DNA of 64,000 bases from NCBI GenBank assembly GCA_014549065.1, contig JACDOX010000118.1, forward strand, positions 1,603,802 through 1,667,801, given 5' to 3'. Of the stretch, positions 50,925 to 61,311 are shown piece after piece. The DNA is from Cardinalis cardinalis. Taxonomy: Eukaryota > Chordata > Aves > Passeriformes > Cardinalidae. The first letter of the stretch is position 1, and each line of letters begins with the position of its first letter. The position numbers were made by a program, and so were the translations under genes. The notes under the pieces were generated by a model. That model searched no databases and had not been told where the DNA came from. It worked only from the letters and a program-made list of their open reading frames with translations.

Positions 50925-52830
50925 GTTGCGGCTGGTGAATGAGCCCACCGGGGAGGGACTNTGTTAGATCTGTTGTTTGTAAATAGAGATGGACTGCTGG
51001 GAGATGTGGTGCTTGGAGGTCGCTTGGGGCATAGTGATCATGAAATTATAGAATTCTTAATAATTGGTGAAGTCAGGAGGAACATTAATAAGACTTTCAT
51101 ACTGGACTTTTGGAGGGTAGACTTTGGCCTATTTAAGAGGCTTATTAAAAGAGTTTCTTGGGAAGCAGTCCTTAAAACCAAAGGAGTTCAGGAAAAGTGG
51201 ATATGTTTCAAAACAGAGATCTTGAGGGCACAGAACAGACTGTCCCTGTATGCCAAAAGATGAGTTAATGAGGCAAATGCCCAGCCTGGATGGGCAAGAA
51301 GCTTTTGGAGGGACTTAAGAATAAAAACAGGATGTATCATCTTTGGAAGGAGGGTCAAGTCTGTCAGGAAATATTTAAGGGGGCTACTAGAGCATGAAGA
51401 AGAAAAATTAGAGAAACGAAAGCTCAGTTTGAACTTATAATGGTGACTACAGTAAAGAATAATAAAAAATGTTTTTAGAAATATATTAACGACAAAAGGA
51501 AGGGTAAGATCAGTCTTTGCTCTTTATTAGATGCAGGAGGGGACTTGGTAACTGCAGATGGGGAGAAGGTAGAGGTGCTTAATGCCTTCTTTGCCTCAGA
51601 TTTTAGTGGGAAGATAACTTGCCTTCAGGAAAACTGCCCTCTTGGGTTGGTTGATGATGTCAGGGAGCAGAATGGTTCCCCCATTATCCAGGAGGAGGCA
51701 GTCAGAGAACTTCTGAGCCACTTGGATGTTCATAAATCTATGGCACCAGACAGGATCCATCCCAGGGTGATGAGGGAGCTGGCAGATGAGCTTGTGAAGA
51801 CGCTCTCCACCATTTACAATCAGTCCTGGCTCACTGGTGAGGTTCCAGGTGACTGGAAGCTGGCCAATGTGATACTCATTCACAGAAAGGGTAGAAAGGA
51901 GGATCCTGGTAATTACAGACCACTCAGCCTGAGCTCAGTACTAGGCAAGATAATGGAGAAATTTATATTAAGTGCCATCATGCAGCACTTACAGGATGGC
52001 CAGGGTATCAGACCCAGCCAGCATGGGTTTAGGAGGGGTAGGTCATGTTTGACCAACCTGGTCCCTTTTATGACCAAGTGACCCACCTGGTGGATGCAGG
52101 AAAGGCTGTGGATGTTTTTTATTTGGACTTCAGGAAAGGCCTTTGACACTGTCTCCCACAGCATATTCCTGGAAAAGCTGACAGCCCGTGGGCTTGGACA
52201 GGAGCACTCTTTGCTGGGTTAAGAACTGGCTGGATGGCTGGGCCCAGAGAGTGGTGGTGAATGGTGCTGCATCCAGCTGGCAGCCAGTTGTAGTGGGGTA
52301 AAATATAAAAAAATAAAGATAGTGTAGAAAGTAATCTCACCCCTAAGGAGTTGCAGCTGGGNCAATTATCAAAGATTAGGAACAGGCCTGACTTTAACAG
52401 GCCACAGCTGTAACCAATGAGAAGAAGAGTGCTATGAAAGAGTGGGGTGGATGGCTCAGAGGAGAGTTGGAGTTAGTTGACTGCTTTGTGAAGAAGGAAG
52501 AGTGCTCTGAGGAGCTACCCATGAGAAAACACAAAGAAGGTATGGAACTTTTGCTATAAGGAGACAACAGTATAGAATCCCTGCAATAAGATGACAACAG
52601 CCAATCACCAGTGGTGTCCCTCAGGGGCCTGTGTTGGGGCCAGTTCTGTTCAATATCTTCATTGATGATGTGGATGAGGGAATTGAGTCCTTCATTAGTA
52701 AGTTTGTAGATGAGACCAAGCTGGGGGCATGTGTTGATCTGTTGGAAGGGAGAAGGGCTCTGCAGAGAGACCTGGAACGGTTGGATGGATGGGCAAAGTC
52801 CAATGAGATGGAGTTTAATAAGTCCAAGTG
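50925..52830 (+). pseudogene. CR1 ORF2 remnant (endonuclease end and reverse transcriptase), broken
   Basis: CR1 ORF2 normally encodes an apurinic-type endonuclease followed by a reverse transcriptase that copies CR1 RNA at nicked target DNA. Here 50973-51263 keeps the endonuclease end with the GHSDHE catalytic motif. The region 51545-52081 keeps the N-terminal reverse transcriptase, including a DWKLANV segment, NYRPLSL and the QHGFRRGRSCLTNL block. A stop follows MTK at 52079-52081, and frameshifts lie around the FDTVSH segment near 52130-52160. The 311-bp LTR then interrupts the gene. The frame resumes at 52606 with GVPQ-like sequence and LGPVLFNIFIDD. Where CR1 usually has the catalytic FADDTKLG, this copy reads FVDETKLG, so one aspartate is lost. 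It is clearly defective. Confidence 0.88.
52289..52599 (+). mobile_element. Solo LTR (311 bp) inside the CR1 reverse-transcriptase region
   Basis: The insertion begins TGTAGTGGGG and ends GATGACAACA (TG...CA). GCCAGT (52283-52288) and GCCAAT (52600-52605) are the probable 6-bp target duplication with one mismatch. Removing it rejoins the CR1 text exactly (cagctggcagccagt, then caccagtgg). Near its right end are CTATAAGG (a TATA-like box) and CAATAAGA (a polyadenylation-like signal), consistent with a plus-strand U3-R-U5 order and very short R-U5. A 6-bp duplication fits beta- or alpha-like endogenous retroviruses. I believe similar LTRs are common in songbird genomes, which is a memory-based impression. 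Confidence 0.82.
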
Positions 52831-53573
52831 CTGAGTCCTGCATTTGGGCCACCATAACCCCCTACAGCGTTATAGGCTGGGGATGGTGTGGCTGGACAGC
52901 GTTCAGGTGGAAAGGGACCTGGGGGTACTGAGTGACAACAGACTGAACACGAGCCAGCAGTGAGCCCTGGTGGCCAAGAAGGCCAATGGTATCCTGGCCA
53001 GTATCAGGAATAGTGTGGCCAGCAGGAGCAGGGAGGTCATCCCTACCCTGTACTCAGCACTGGTGAGGCCACACCTTGAGTGCTGTGTCCAGTTCTGGCC
53101 CCTCAGTTTGGGAAGGACATTGAGACGCTTGAGTACATCCAGAGAAGAGTGACAAGGCTGGAGATGGGCTTGGAACACAAGCCCTGTGAGGAACGACTGA
53201 GGGAGCTGGAGTTGTTTAGCCTGAAGAAAAGGAGACTCAGGGGTGACCTCATCACTCTCTACAACTTCCTGAAAGGTGGTTGTAGCCAGATGGGGATTGG
53301 TCTCTTTCTCCAGGCAATGACTCTCAGAATGAGTGGACACAGTCTCAAGCTGCCTCAGGGGAAACACAGGCTGGATATTAGGAAGAAATTTTTCACAGAG
53401 AGTGATAAAATATTGGAATGGCCTGCCTGGGGAAGTGGTGGAGTCACCATCCCTGGATGTGTTCAAAAAAAGACTGGATGTGGCACTTGGTGCCATGGTT
53501 TAGCTAAGGTATTTAGGGCATGAGTTGGACTTGATGATCTTGAAGGTCTCTTCCAACCTAGTGATTCTGTAAT

Positions 53574-54570
53574 TGCCACTATACTCTAAATAAGTCTACC
53601 AACAGTATTAACTTGATGTTTTCCCACTTCTTCAGCCTCTCACTTCTTTATCCTGACCTGTATCACATCTGGAATGTAGACTGAAGATGTGTTTTTCTTA
53701 TTTAGCACTGGAATGGGGTAGGATGACATACTGAGCATTCTTGTGATTGCAGCTCTACAGGCACACAGATAAGCACGGCCCCTGCCCAGCTGAGCTCGCT
53801 ATCAATGTATCTCCTGGTGCAGGCCCCTCCTCAAATATGAGAAATACAAAACTTTCATGAGTACAAATTAAAACTGAGGAAATCAGGATTCATAATGCCT
53901 CTAAATTTTGAAACAAAGAGGAAAGGAGTGTCAAATTTCAAGGAAATGGTAGGAATTTTTCTTCATGCTTTTGATTATGGGACGCTAAGGAGACAATTCA
54001 TTCATACATCGTAGGAATTTTACCATTTCTTCTAAATAGATTCAGATCAAATCAGACAGACATTTTTTTCCCTGCATTCCCTCATTTTGGTAAATGATGA
54101 TAACCATTCTTGACACTCATGGTCAAAAGATAATAGTGATAAAATACTTAGTCCTTACTGTATCTCACAAAAAATGATGTTAGGGATATCAAAATGGGAT
54201 TGGATCTGAGTGATAAAATAAAACTTTAGGCAAGAGGACCATCAGATTTAATGAAATGAACAACTTATCACTTTTCTGATTTTTGATTTATTTGCTATAG
54301 CATCTCTTTGCCAATTAGTGCAATTGCTACAGGGTAATTCTTATGCTATGAATAAAGCAGCATGATCAAACTCTACAGAATAAAAATGGCTATTTGGGAA
54401 AAAGAGGAAAGCTGGGGACATCTAATGTCCACACTAAAATGAAATGCATCAGTGACCATTGTAGGGCTTAAATGTGGCTGTAATGTGTTTATGCTGCATG
54501 ACTTTAAACATTTTAGGGGAACCTGGTTAAAGTGGTTCCCTTAGATACTATCATAAATCTGTTGAAGAAG
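53574..54570. other. AT-rich spacer
   Basis: I see no gene or recognisable repeat in this kilobase. Confidence 0.5.
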
Positions 54571-54573
54571 GAA

Positions 54574-54710
54574 GTGTGGTCTGTTGTTTAAAGCACAAGA
54601 CTCTGACTCAGAGGAGGTAGATTATGCCCTCTCTACTGATAACTACTGACGGTAGCTTCCCCATCTTCAAATTGGGAAATGGTACTTAGCTAGACAGAGG
54701 TAACAAGGAG
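54574..54710 (+). mobile_element. MIR-type SINE relic
   Basis: The order of words matches a MIR/CORE-SINE: tRNA-like start (gtgtggtctgttgtttaaag, then cacaagactctgactcagag), a middle like gccctctctactgataacta, and ccccatcttcaaattgggaa followed by atggtacttagc, where MIR has CCCCATCTGTAAAATGGG. It is strongly diverged, as expected for an insertion that predates birds. Confidence 0.65.
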
Positions 54711-56649
54711 ACAAGTCATTACTGCTTATAACATTGTAATTGTAATAATCAGAATAAAGCCTTCAGGAGTACTGATTTATAAGAGATCTGTGGGAAAGAA
54801 GCAAATCACTTGTTGGAAGTTCTGGAAACTTGTTCTTAAGACAAAGTGAAAAATTCCTCTGCTGTGTTCATGGATGTTCAGGAATGCAAAGCACCAGTCA
54901 TTCCCTTCATTAAGCAACAGCCATCTAAAGGTCANTGGGGCTTTAAAGTAGAACTATGATCTCATAGCTGCAGTTTTTGCCCTTCCCTGTTCACACCCTT
55001 TCCATGTTTATGAGTGTTGCGCTGGAAGGTACTGATGGCTTCCATCTTCCATAGATAGGCAGCCACGTAGCTTGTAATGATGTGCAGGCTAACTANACTC
55101 CAGAAGGTCTTGATATTGGAAACTGTCCAAAGTTAAGAGTATATCTTAAGATTGATCAGAATGTCAGCTGATGAGGGAGGAGGTTTTCCCTGAACAGCAA
55201 AGTGTGGCCAGTGCAAGGCTAACTCAAACTAAGAGATCAAAATACTCACATGTGGGCANTAAAGCCTTTAGCGAAGACAAGCACTCAGGAACTCATGCAC
55301 CCAGACAGGAGTATGGCATGACTGCCTACCTTTTGTGTTCATTGTAGGATAAAAATGCCTTTTTAAATGTAAAATTAAGTAAANTATAACTTGGTTTTGA
55401 TTGAGCTGGGGGTTTGCTCAGTGCAGGGGTGCTAGAAACTGTTATATAGTTGTATGATTTTATATATATAGTCTATATAACGTATAGTCACATTTTGTGA
55501 CTATAGTGAAGTTTGTAGCAGAAGCAATCTGGCAGAGCTCCAAGGGCACCCACTTGCCTTCACTGAAGGTGGCTGGATGCCACAGAATGAGGACAACTCC
55601 ATCATCCCCTTCCCTGTGCCTGGGAAGGCCTGGCTGCTGTTGCCACAGCATCTTTGGATTGCATACAGGAATGTTTAATACTGGACAAGCTGCCCCTCCC
55701 AGTGGTGACAGGAGTGGTTAAGACTGATTTCCCAGGCTCTACCCTTTTCCTCTTATGCAGCACCACTTTAGACATTCACAACAAAGCTCTGCTTAGCAGA
55801 GAACACTTTCAGAATGGAGTGATCTCCTGCTTTACAGCAAAACTCGTGGTTTGCTACAACATGAGAACAAATATGTAATTTTAAAGCACTTTTACCATTC
55901 CTTTTATGGTCTCATCACCTGTCAGTTTATGAAAATATCAGGCTTGGAGGCTTAGCTGTCTGGAATGAGGGGGAGATGAACACAAGGGCTGAATATTCCC
56001 TTTTGGTCCCCAGACCAGCCAGCTTGGCAGGCTGAGTGCTTGTTTCACTCCTCTGAGCCATACCGGGCTGAGTCAGCAGAAAGCAGGCGTGATGTGAACA
56101 GCTGATCCATGACTACACAACATGAGAATCCGTTCCTTTTGCTGCCAATAGAGACATTTCAAATCTGCTACAGAGAAGCCCCGTTTCACTTTAATTTAAG
56201 GAAGCAGCCCTTGGGGTGGGTTGAGAACAGGACCCTGTGAGGCATTCCATGCCTGTCTGCTGCACTGCCTTTCTCAAGGCCACCACTGTCACAGCTTGTG
56301 TTCCCAGCTGGTGAGGTTTTCCCTTGCCACAGCCGAGCCCCACAGTCACATCTCAAGTACTCGAGGTCACTGCCTTCCTGGGGTCCCACTGGATGTGCTG
56401 ACCCTCTGACAGCNAGGGGTTTATCCGGGGAGGGAGCACTGTACCCTTCTCCCCACAGGCAGCTGTCCCAGGGATATCAAACCCTGCATCTCATAGTCTT
56501 AGAGGAGGGGATGATACTGAACCCATCAAGATCTGAGTCCCTCAAGGTTTGAATTACATTTTGAACTTTTTTTGAAATTGGTAATCAGTAGCTGTAGCTG
56601 GACAGGTATGATTAAGTAATTGCATAGTGAGCATCACATGGTGCTAAAC
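54711..56649. other. Intergenic spacer upstream of PDCD6IP
   Basis: This is mixed-composition DNA with a short AT-rich stretch near 55440-55490 and slightly GC-richer parts at 55500-55740 and 56200-56480. Several unresolved bases occur. No gene is recognised. Confidence 0.5.
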
Positions 56650-57522
56650 TCTTTTCAGTGGTGCCCAGCAACAAGGTGAGGAGCAATTGCCATAAACTGA
56701 AACACAAGAAGTTTCACATCAACAGGAGGAAGAACTCCACATTCAGGGTGGCTGAGTACCGGAACAGGCTGCCCAGGGTGGATGTCTGGAGACATTCCAA
56801 ACCCACCTGGACATGTTCCTATGTCACCTGCTCTAGGTGACCCTGCCTTTGCAGTGTGAAAAATGCCAATCGCTTGTTTTTAAAATTTTTCAAAGTTAAA
56901 TAGTAATAAAATGGTTAAAAAAACAGTAACACAATTAGAGTAATAACAATTTGGACAAATTGAATTAGGACAATATGAGACAATAAAGACAAAGAGTTAC
57001 ACATGTCCGAGTACCTTTTTCTGGGCAGCATGAGCCCGAAAAAGGACCCCCGTTAACAAAGGATTAACCCTTAAAAACAACAGCCAGTTGCATATTCATA
57101 CACTTCATACATGATGCATAAATTCCATTCAAATACAGGATTCTGTCTGGTCGTTGTTAACTTCTTCCTCTGAATCCCAACAGCACCTTTGAGGCGGGAA
57201 GAAGTTCGTTTCTTCTGATAAGAGGGCAATAAATTCTTTTCCTCTGCAAGATTTAGGTGCCCTGTGGCTGCTGTCTCACTGCAAGTCCTTTCTTTAAAAA
57301 AAAGTATCCTACATAGCATAGTTTCTATTTTAACATTTTTTATAACCTAAAACTATATTTAACAGACTACTTAAGAGAATTAATACAGCATTACTTTCTA
57401 ACACAACACATATAATATTCATTTTAATATTTGTGAAAAGCCAATCGTAAAATACACGTTTTGCACAGCAGGAGTGCTGTACTAGATCATCTCCCTTCCA
57501 ACCCTAACGATCCGGTCATTCT
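56650..57522 (+). mobile_element. CR1 3' fragment, split by an LTR
   Basis: Plus-strand CR1 3' sequence runs from about 56650 (agtggtgcccagcaacaagg) through aggctgcccagggtggatgt to 56854. After the 613-base LTR, 57468-57522 supplies the CR1 tail (gatcatctcccttccaaccc, then taacgatcc and cattctgt). Removing the LTR and one copy of its 4-bp duplication restores a continuous CR1 end. Confidence 0.88.
56855..57467 (-). mobile_element. LTR-like element, copy A (613 bp), upstream of PDCD6IP
   Basis: This element starts TGTGAAAAATGCC and ends TTTTGCACA on the plus strand. It is flanked by GCAG on both sides (56851-56854 and 57468-57471), a perfect 4-bp target duplication. It is the reverse complement of copy B at 62964-63577 over its full length, with roughly one-in-ten differences by eye. 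TG...CA ends and 4-bp duplications fit a solo LTR of a gammaretrovirus-like (ERV1-type) endogenous retrovirus. A short non-autonomous DNA transposon is the alternative. It is given the minus strand because its 82-codon open frame (57071-57319) lies there; true transcriptional orientation is unproven. It sits about 590 bases upstream of the PDCD6IP start codon. Confidence 0.8.
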
Positions 57523-58055
57523 GTCCGCTTGCACGCTTGGCTAACCTTTTGTTTTGAGAATAAAATCATCCCAAAACGTTCTGTACGGACAAGAGCCACC
57601 ATGGGTGAGGACGGCAGAACTCAGCAGACCCCACACTCAAACTGAGGGAAGAACTGCGCCTGCGGATTAATTAGCACCACAAGCGACAGATACAAGCAGC
57701 AAAGAGGAACTTGAGTACTAATTAATAAAAAAAGTTATTCACTTTAGAACCTGTGAACGCTGATGCCTTTGTCTATTAACATATGTAAATAGCGTAAAGT
57801 TTTGATGACGGGTGAGCCCGCCTTTCGCGGTACACCACCCGCCCCCCTCGCTTGGCGCAGATCGGAGCTCAGGACCGGCTCCCGCTCCAGGGGCGGCACC
57901 GGGAGAGCGGCGCGGGAGGCGGGACAGGGCGCGCGCGTGCGCGGCGCTCCCGGAAGCGCGGCGGCGGCGGACCGGGAAGGGGAGCCCGAGGCTGCGACGA
58001 GGAGCGGCGGCGGTGTCGGTGGCGGCTCTGCCCGCCCGCCTGCCCGGCATCGGCC
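57523..58055 (+). promoter_or_regulatory. PDCD6IP: PDCD6IP promoter and 5' UTR (start of CpG island)
   Basis: AT-rich DNA changes abruptly near 57815 into a very GC- and CpG-rich island that continues to about 58550, over exon 1 and the start of intron 1. No TATA box is evident close to the start codon. This is a typical promoter for a broadly expressed gene. The PDCD6IP reading frame is open upstream of its ATG through most of this stretch, which is a GC-rich artefact unless an upstream non-AUG start is used. Confidence 0.75.
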
Positions 58056-58261
58056 ATGACGAACTTTATCTCGGTGCAGCTGAAGAAGGCCTCGGAGGTG
58101 GACCTGGCCAAGCCGCTGTGCAAGTTCATTCAGCAGAGCTACCCGGGCGCCGAGGCGCAGGCCGAGCACTGCCGGGCCGCCGAGGAGCTCAGCAGGCTCC
58201 GCAAGAGCGCGCTCGGCCGCCCGCTCGACAAGCACGAGAGTTCGCTGGAGACCCTCCTCAG
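58056..58261 (+). CDS. PDCD6IP: PDCD6IP (ALIX) coding exon 1
   Basis: ALIX is a cytoplasmic ESCRT-associated adaptor. Its N-terminal Bro1 domain binds CHMP4, linking cargo and ALG-2 to membrane scission in multivesicular body formation, cytokinesis and membrane repair. This exon has 68 codons plus two bases. It begins MTNFISVQLKKASEVDLAKP and ends KHESSLETLL plus AG of an arginine codon, then donor GTAGGG. Human ALIX begins MATFISVQLKKTSEVDLAKP and its matching segment ends LETLLR, so start and splice point agree. The exon holds the beginning of the Bro1 domain. The start context has G at -3 but A at +4, because residue 2 is Thr rather than Ala. Exon 2 (expected to begin with YYDQ) is not in the window. 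Confidence 0.96.
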
Positions 58262-58649
58262 GTAGGGGCCCCCCACGCCCGTTATCTCCCCCTTCCTCCG
58301 TCTCCCCCAGCCCTGGTTCCCCGCGGGGCCCCGGCGGCGGCTCCGGGCCCCTGGGCGTGGCGGAGCCGGAGCCAGGTGCGGGCGGGCCCAGGTGTGGGCG
58401 GCCTTTCCTGCCGGCAGGAAGCGGCCGGGGCTGCCGGGCCGGCTCCGGCGGCCTGTGGGATGCAGGCGCCCCGGCGCTCGGGTGTTCTGCAGCATCCCAG
58501 GGTCCCCGGCCCTTGCCGCGCCGCTCGGGTGTCGTGGGGTGTCACATGATGGCAGCGCAGGGAGGGAAAGGCCTTGTCCCCATCGTCATCCCCTTCCCAG
58601 TGTTGTGTCGTGCCCATAGTTCTTAGATGTGCGTAGAAATTGTAAAAGC

Positions 58650-58860
58650 AGAGAACGTTAAGGGTTTGGAAGAGAGTTGAGAGATGATCCAGTCCCAACC
58701 CCCGCAGCCGCCATGGGTAGGGACGCCTCCCCTAGACCAGGTTGCTCAAGGCCTTAAATCCAGCTTGGCCTTGAGCAGTGCCGGGCTGGGGCGCCCACGA
58801 CCTCCCTGGGGAAATCCCTCTGCCAGTGCCTCGCCGCCCTCACTATGAGAAGTTTTTTCA
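58650..58860 (-). mobile_element. CR1 3' fragment
   Basis: The plus strand reads like a reverse-oriented CR1 3' end: gagagatgatccagtcccaa, ccatgggtagggacgcctcc, agaccaggttgctcaaggcc and ctgccagtgcctcgccgccc. Several CpGs remain, probably because it adjoins the CpG island. Confidence 0.8.
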
Positions 58861-59205
58861 AATGTAAATTTCCCCTCTTCCAATTTGTAGTCGTGACAGA
58901 CCATTTTGTTTTCCATATAGGGTTGGTGTTTCTTTCTCTTCAGTGTTACCTCTTGCTATTACAGCTTTCTTTTCACTTCCTGTTCAGTTCTGTATGTGGA
59001 TTTGTCTTTGTATTTTGTTACCAGTGGGATTTCCTTTTGTTTTCTATGTTTCGCAGCTTCTTAATGTATTTGTGAAGTCACATCCTTTCTTTTTTTTTCT
59101 GCTTAACACACTTAGTTTGCTGTCAGNAAGTTTAATAGAGTTTCTGTGGTGATGGAGTTAGCATAGGCTAGATGAACAAAAGATTCCATCTTTTCCTTCC
59201 GCCTG

Positions 59206-59645
59206 GTGAAGTGCATAAAGCCTGCATTAGGACTAACAGCTCCATTGTCCTATCTCTCTGAAGCACTTAGGGATTGCAGTGTTGAGAAGCNAGAGAAGGA
59301 GCTACTGGAGAGGTTCCGGAGGAGGGCCGCAGAGATGATTAGGAGTCTGGAGTATCTCCCTTACAAGGAACTGGGCCTGTTTAATCTGGAGAAGACTGGA
59401 AATGGTTGTATTAGTGCAAAGAAATACCTTAAAGGCGAGTTTTAAGGTGCTGGTCCCTTCTCAGTGGTGCCCAGTGACAGGATGAGGAGCAGTGGCCAGA
59501 AGTTAAACCACAAAAAGTTGTACTTCAACATGACGAAGAAATTGTTTATGTTGAAGGTGTCAGAGCATGGGAACAGGTTGTCCAGGGAGTCTGTCTCTGG
59601 AGATGTTCAAAACCCACTTAACAAGTGCCTGGCCAAAAAGAAGGC
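59206..59645 (+). mobile_element. CR1 3' fragment
   Basis: Plus-strand CR1 sequence includes ggaggttccggaggagggcc-like text near 59310, ggtgcccagtgacaggatga, and ctctggagatgttcaaaacc. The left boundary is uncertain by a few tens of bases. Open frames at 59206-59445 and 59464-59661 are parts of this repeat. Confidence 0.8.
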
Positions 59646-61281
59646 AAGTTTTGTGAAATAAGTTACTGATGATTATCAACCCTTCACTGGGTATTTGGGC
59701 TGTAAAAGCTCTGACTGTATTGATTGTGTTTTACAGTAGCTTTGTAGTTCCCTGTTCTATTTCTGTCTACTGCTGTGTATGCTTTACACAGCAGGTACTT
59801 GAGTTTATGCCTTTGAAGGTCAGGGAAATTGTGAGCATCTGTGAACTGAAAGAGGAACTTTGCTACCCAAATTGAAAATCAGATTATGTTCCCTTGGAAT
59901 TGAGCTTCAATTGAGCATGNTGGGATTGAGCTTCCTTTTCTGAAGGTGCCGGTCAGGTTTGTTGTTAGTCTCTGTCTGAAATCCCTGTTTGGCCCAGCCA
60001 CATTGTGTGCCTTCACCCAAACAGTTGCTCTGCANCACCAAAAGAAGGCAACCCACTTTTCAATTCTGATCCTTACACCTTTTCTGGAAGGCAGAATGTA
60101 TGCATGGCATTCTGAACAACTTGAATGAGTTCAGTGAAGGATCAGACAAACATGAGAGATGGTGCAAAAATAAATAAAAGTAGTGTTTTGGAAAGCCAAG
60201 AGACTGAGCAGGACCTCCCTCTTTCAGAGCCAGNCAATTATTAAATGAATTCANCTATAGTATGCAACTTCACCTCAGGTTTTCCCTCTGAATAATTGAG
60301 GGAAACCACTTGCAATTGCATAATTACCTAATTNCCAGGTTTGAGTCAATTCCATGGGCAGTGATCTGTTCTCTCTGCTGGTGATGGGTGATCAGCAGAT
60401 CAATGTAGCTGGCCCATATGCTCTTGCAGTAGACTGGAGCTGTTGGATGTAGCTCTGAACTGATGTAAACATGAAGTGATATCCCTCCCATGCAGAAATT
60501 CCTCTCTTAAAACTTCTGCATTTTTAATTGTATTGCTTGAGAATATTTGTTCTTTTTATAGTGGAAGTGAGATAAGATGAAGGTCTGAATTAATTGTAAG
60601 TTAGTCAAGATAAAACAATCAGATGCATATTTTCCCTTATTTCTAATGAGTTATACATGTTTGGTCCATGTCTGACCATTTGCATTCATTACAGTTGCTA
60701 GAAAATAATTTTGCTCTTACTCTGTAAGAGTATTCTGACATATATTCTCTTAACTATTCTGTAAGGCACAGTTATTTTAAACTGCACATCCAGAAGTTTG
60801 AAGTGTCCAGCTGAGATACACAAATGCCTGAATACCTTGTGTTTCCTCTGAAAATCTCTTTGCCTCTCCGACTTCCAGTGTTTTCCTGTTGGTATTTAAG
60901 AGCAATAGTCAGTCTTAATGTTTAACTTCATTGAAGTTGGAGTTTAAAACGTTGTTGGTGAAGTAAGGTTAGAAGAACTAATTAGAACATTGCATACCAT
61001 TTGCATAGTTTTACTTCCTTGTGGCTTTTTATAGACCTTAATACCTAGTAGAGCATTGTAGACCATTTAACTGTTAAGAAATGAGGGCTTAGTCTTCTGC
61101 CAACTAATCTAGGATTTGCCCATGGTTTTGTAATTTCTAGAAGCCTTGTTTTGCTGAGTAGTCACTACAGAGTTTTTTTTTCTTTTATGGAAGAAATGAG
61201 CCCTGTTGCAGCCACGTTTCCTAGACAAGCATTGACCAATAAAGCTTGAAAGCGTGTGGTGTGCTGTTGTTCAGCTGCTGA

Positions 61282-61311
61282 ATGCAAATGCTTCTCTTGG
61301 AGAAGCATTTG
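61282..61311. repeat. Octamer motif and perfect 12-bp hairpin
   Basis: CAAATGCTTCTC (61285-61296) and GAGAAGCATTTG (61300-61311) are exact reverse complements with a 3-base loop. The left arm overlaps ATGCAAAT (61282-61289), the POU-factor octamer. It lies in PDCD6IP intron 1. Confidence 0.6.

Larger units (their letters stand above)
50878..53573 (+). mobile_element. Long CR1 LINE copy, 5'-truncated, carrying an LTR
   Basis: This is the longest retrotransposon copy in the window, about 2.4 kb without the inserted LTR at 52289-52599. It runs from the late endonuclease part of the CR1 ORF2 through the reverse transcriptase to the 3' end, which closes with gacttgatgatcttgaaggt, then ctcttccaacc and gtgattctgt. 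It lies about 170 bases from a CR1 in the opposite orientation (49425-50710), giving a tail-out inverted arrangement. The coding sequence is broken in several places, so it is not mobile. Confidence 0.92.

Noticed and set aside
51545..52081. 178-codon frame as a host gene
   Set aside because: It is CR1 reverse transcriptase; flanking CR1 sequence and the NYRPLSL and QHGFRRGRS blocks make this clear.
52903..53496. 197-codon minus-strand frame
   Set aside because: It is the antisense of the CR1 3' coding region.
29002..58055. A single shared bidirectional promoter for CLASP2 and PDCD6IP
   Set aside because: The two CpG islands are about 28 kb apart and clearly separate.
57739..58698. Alternative frames up to 245 codons in the PDCD6IP island
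   Set aside because: Only the frame starting at 58056 matches a known protein and ends at a proper splice donor; the others are GC-rich shadows.
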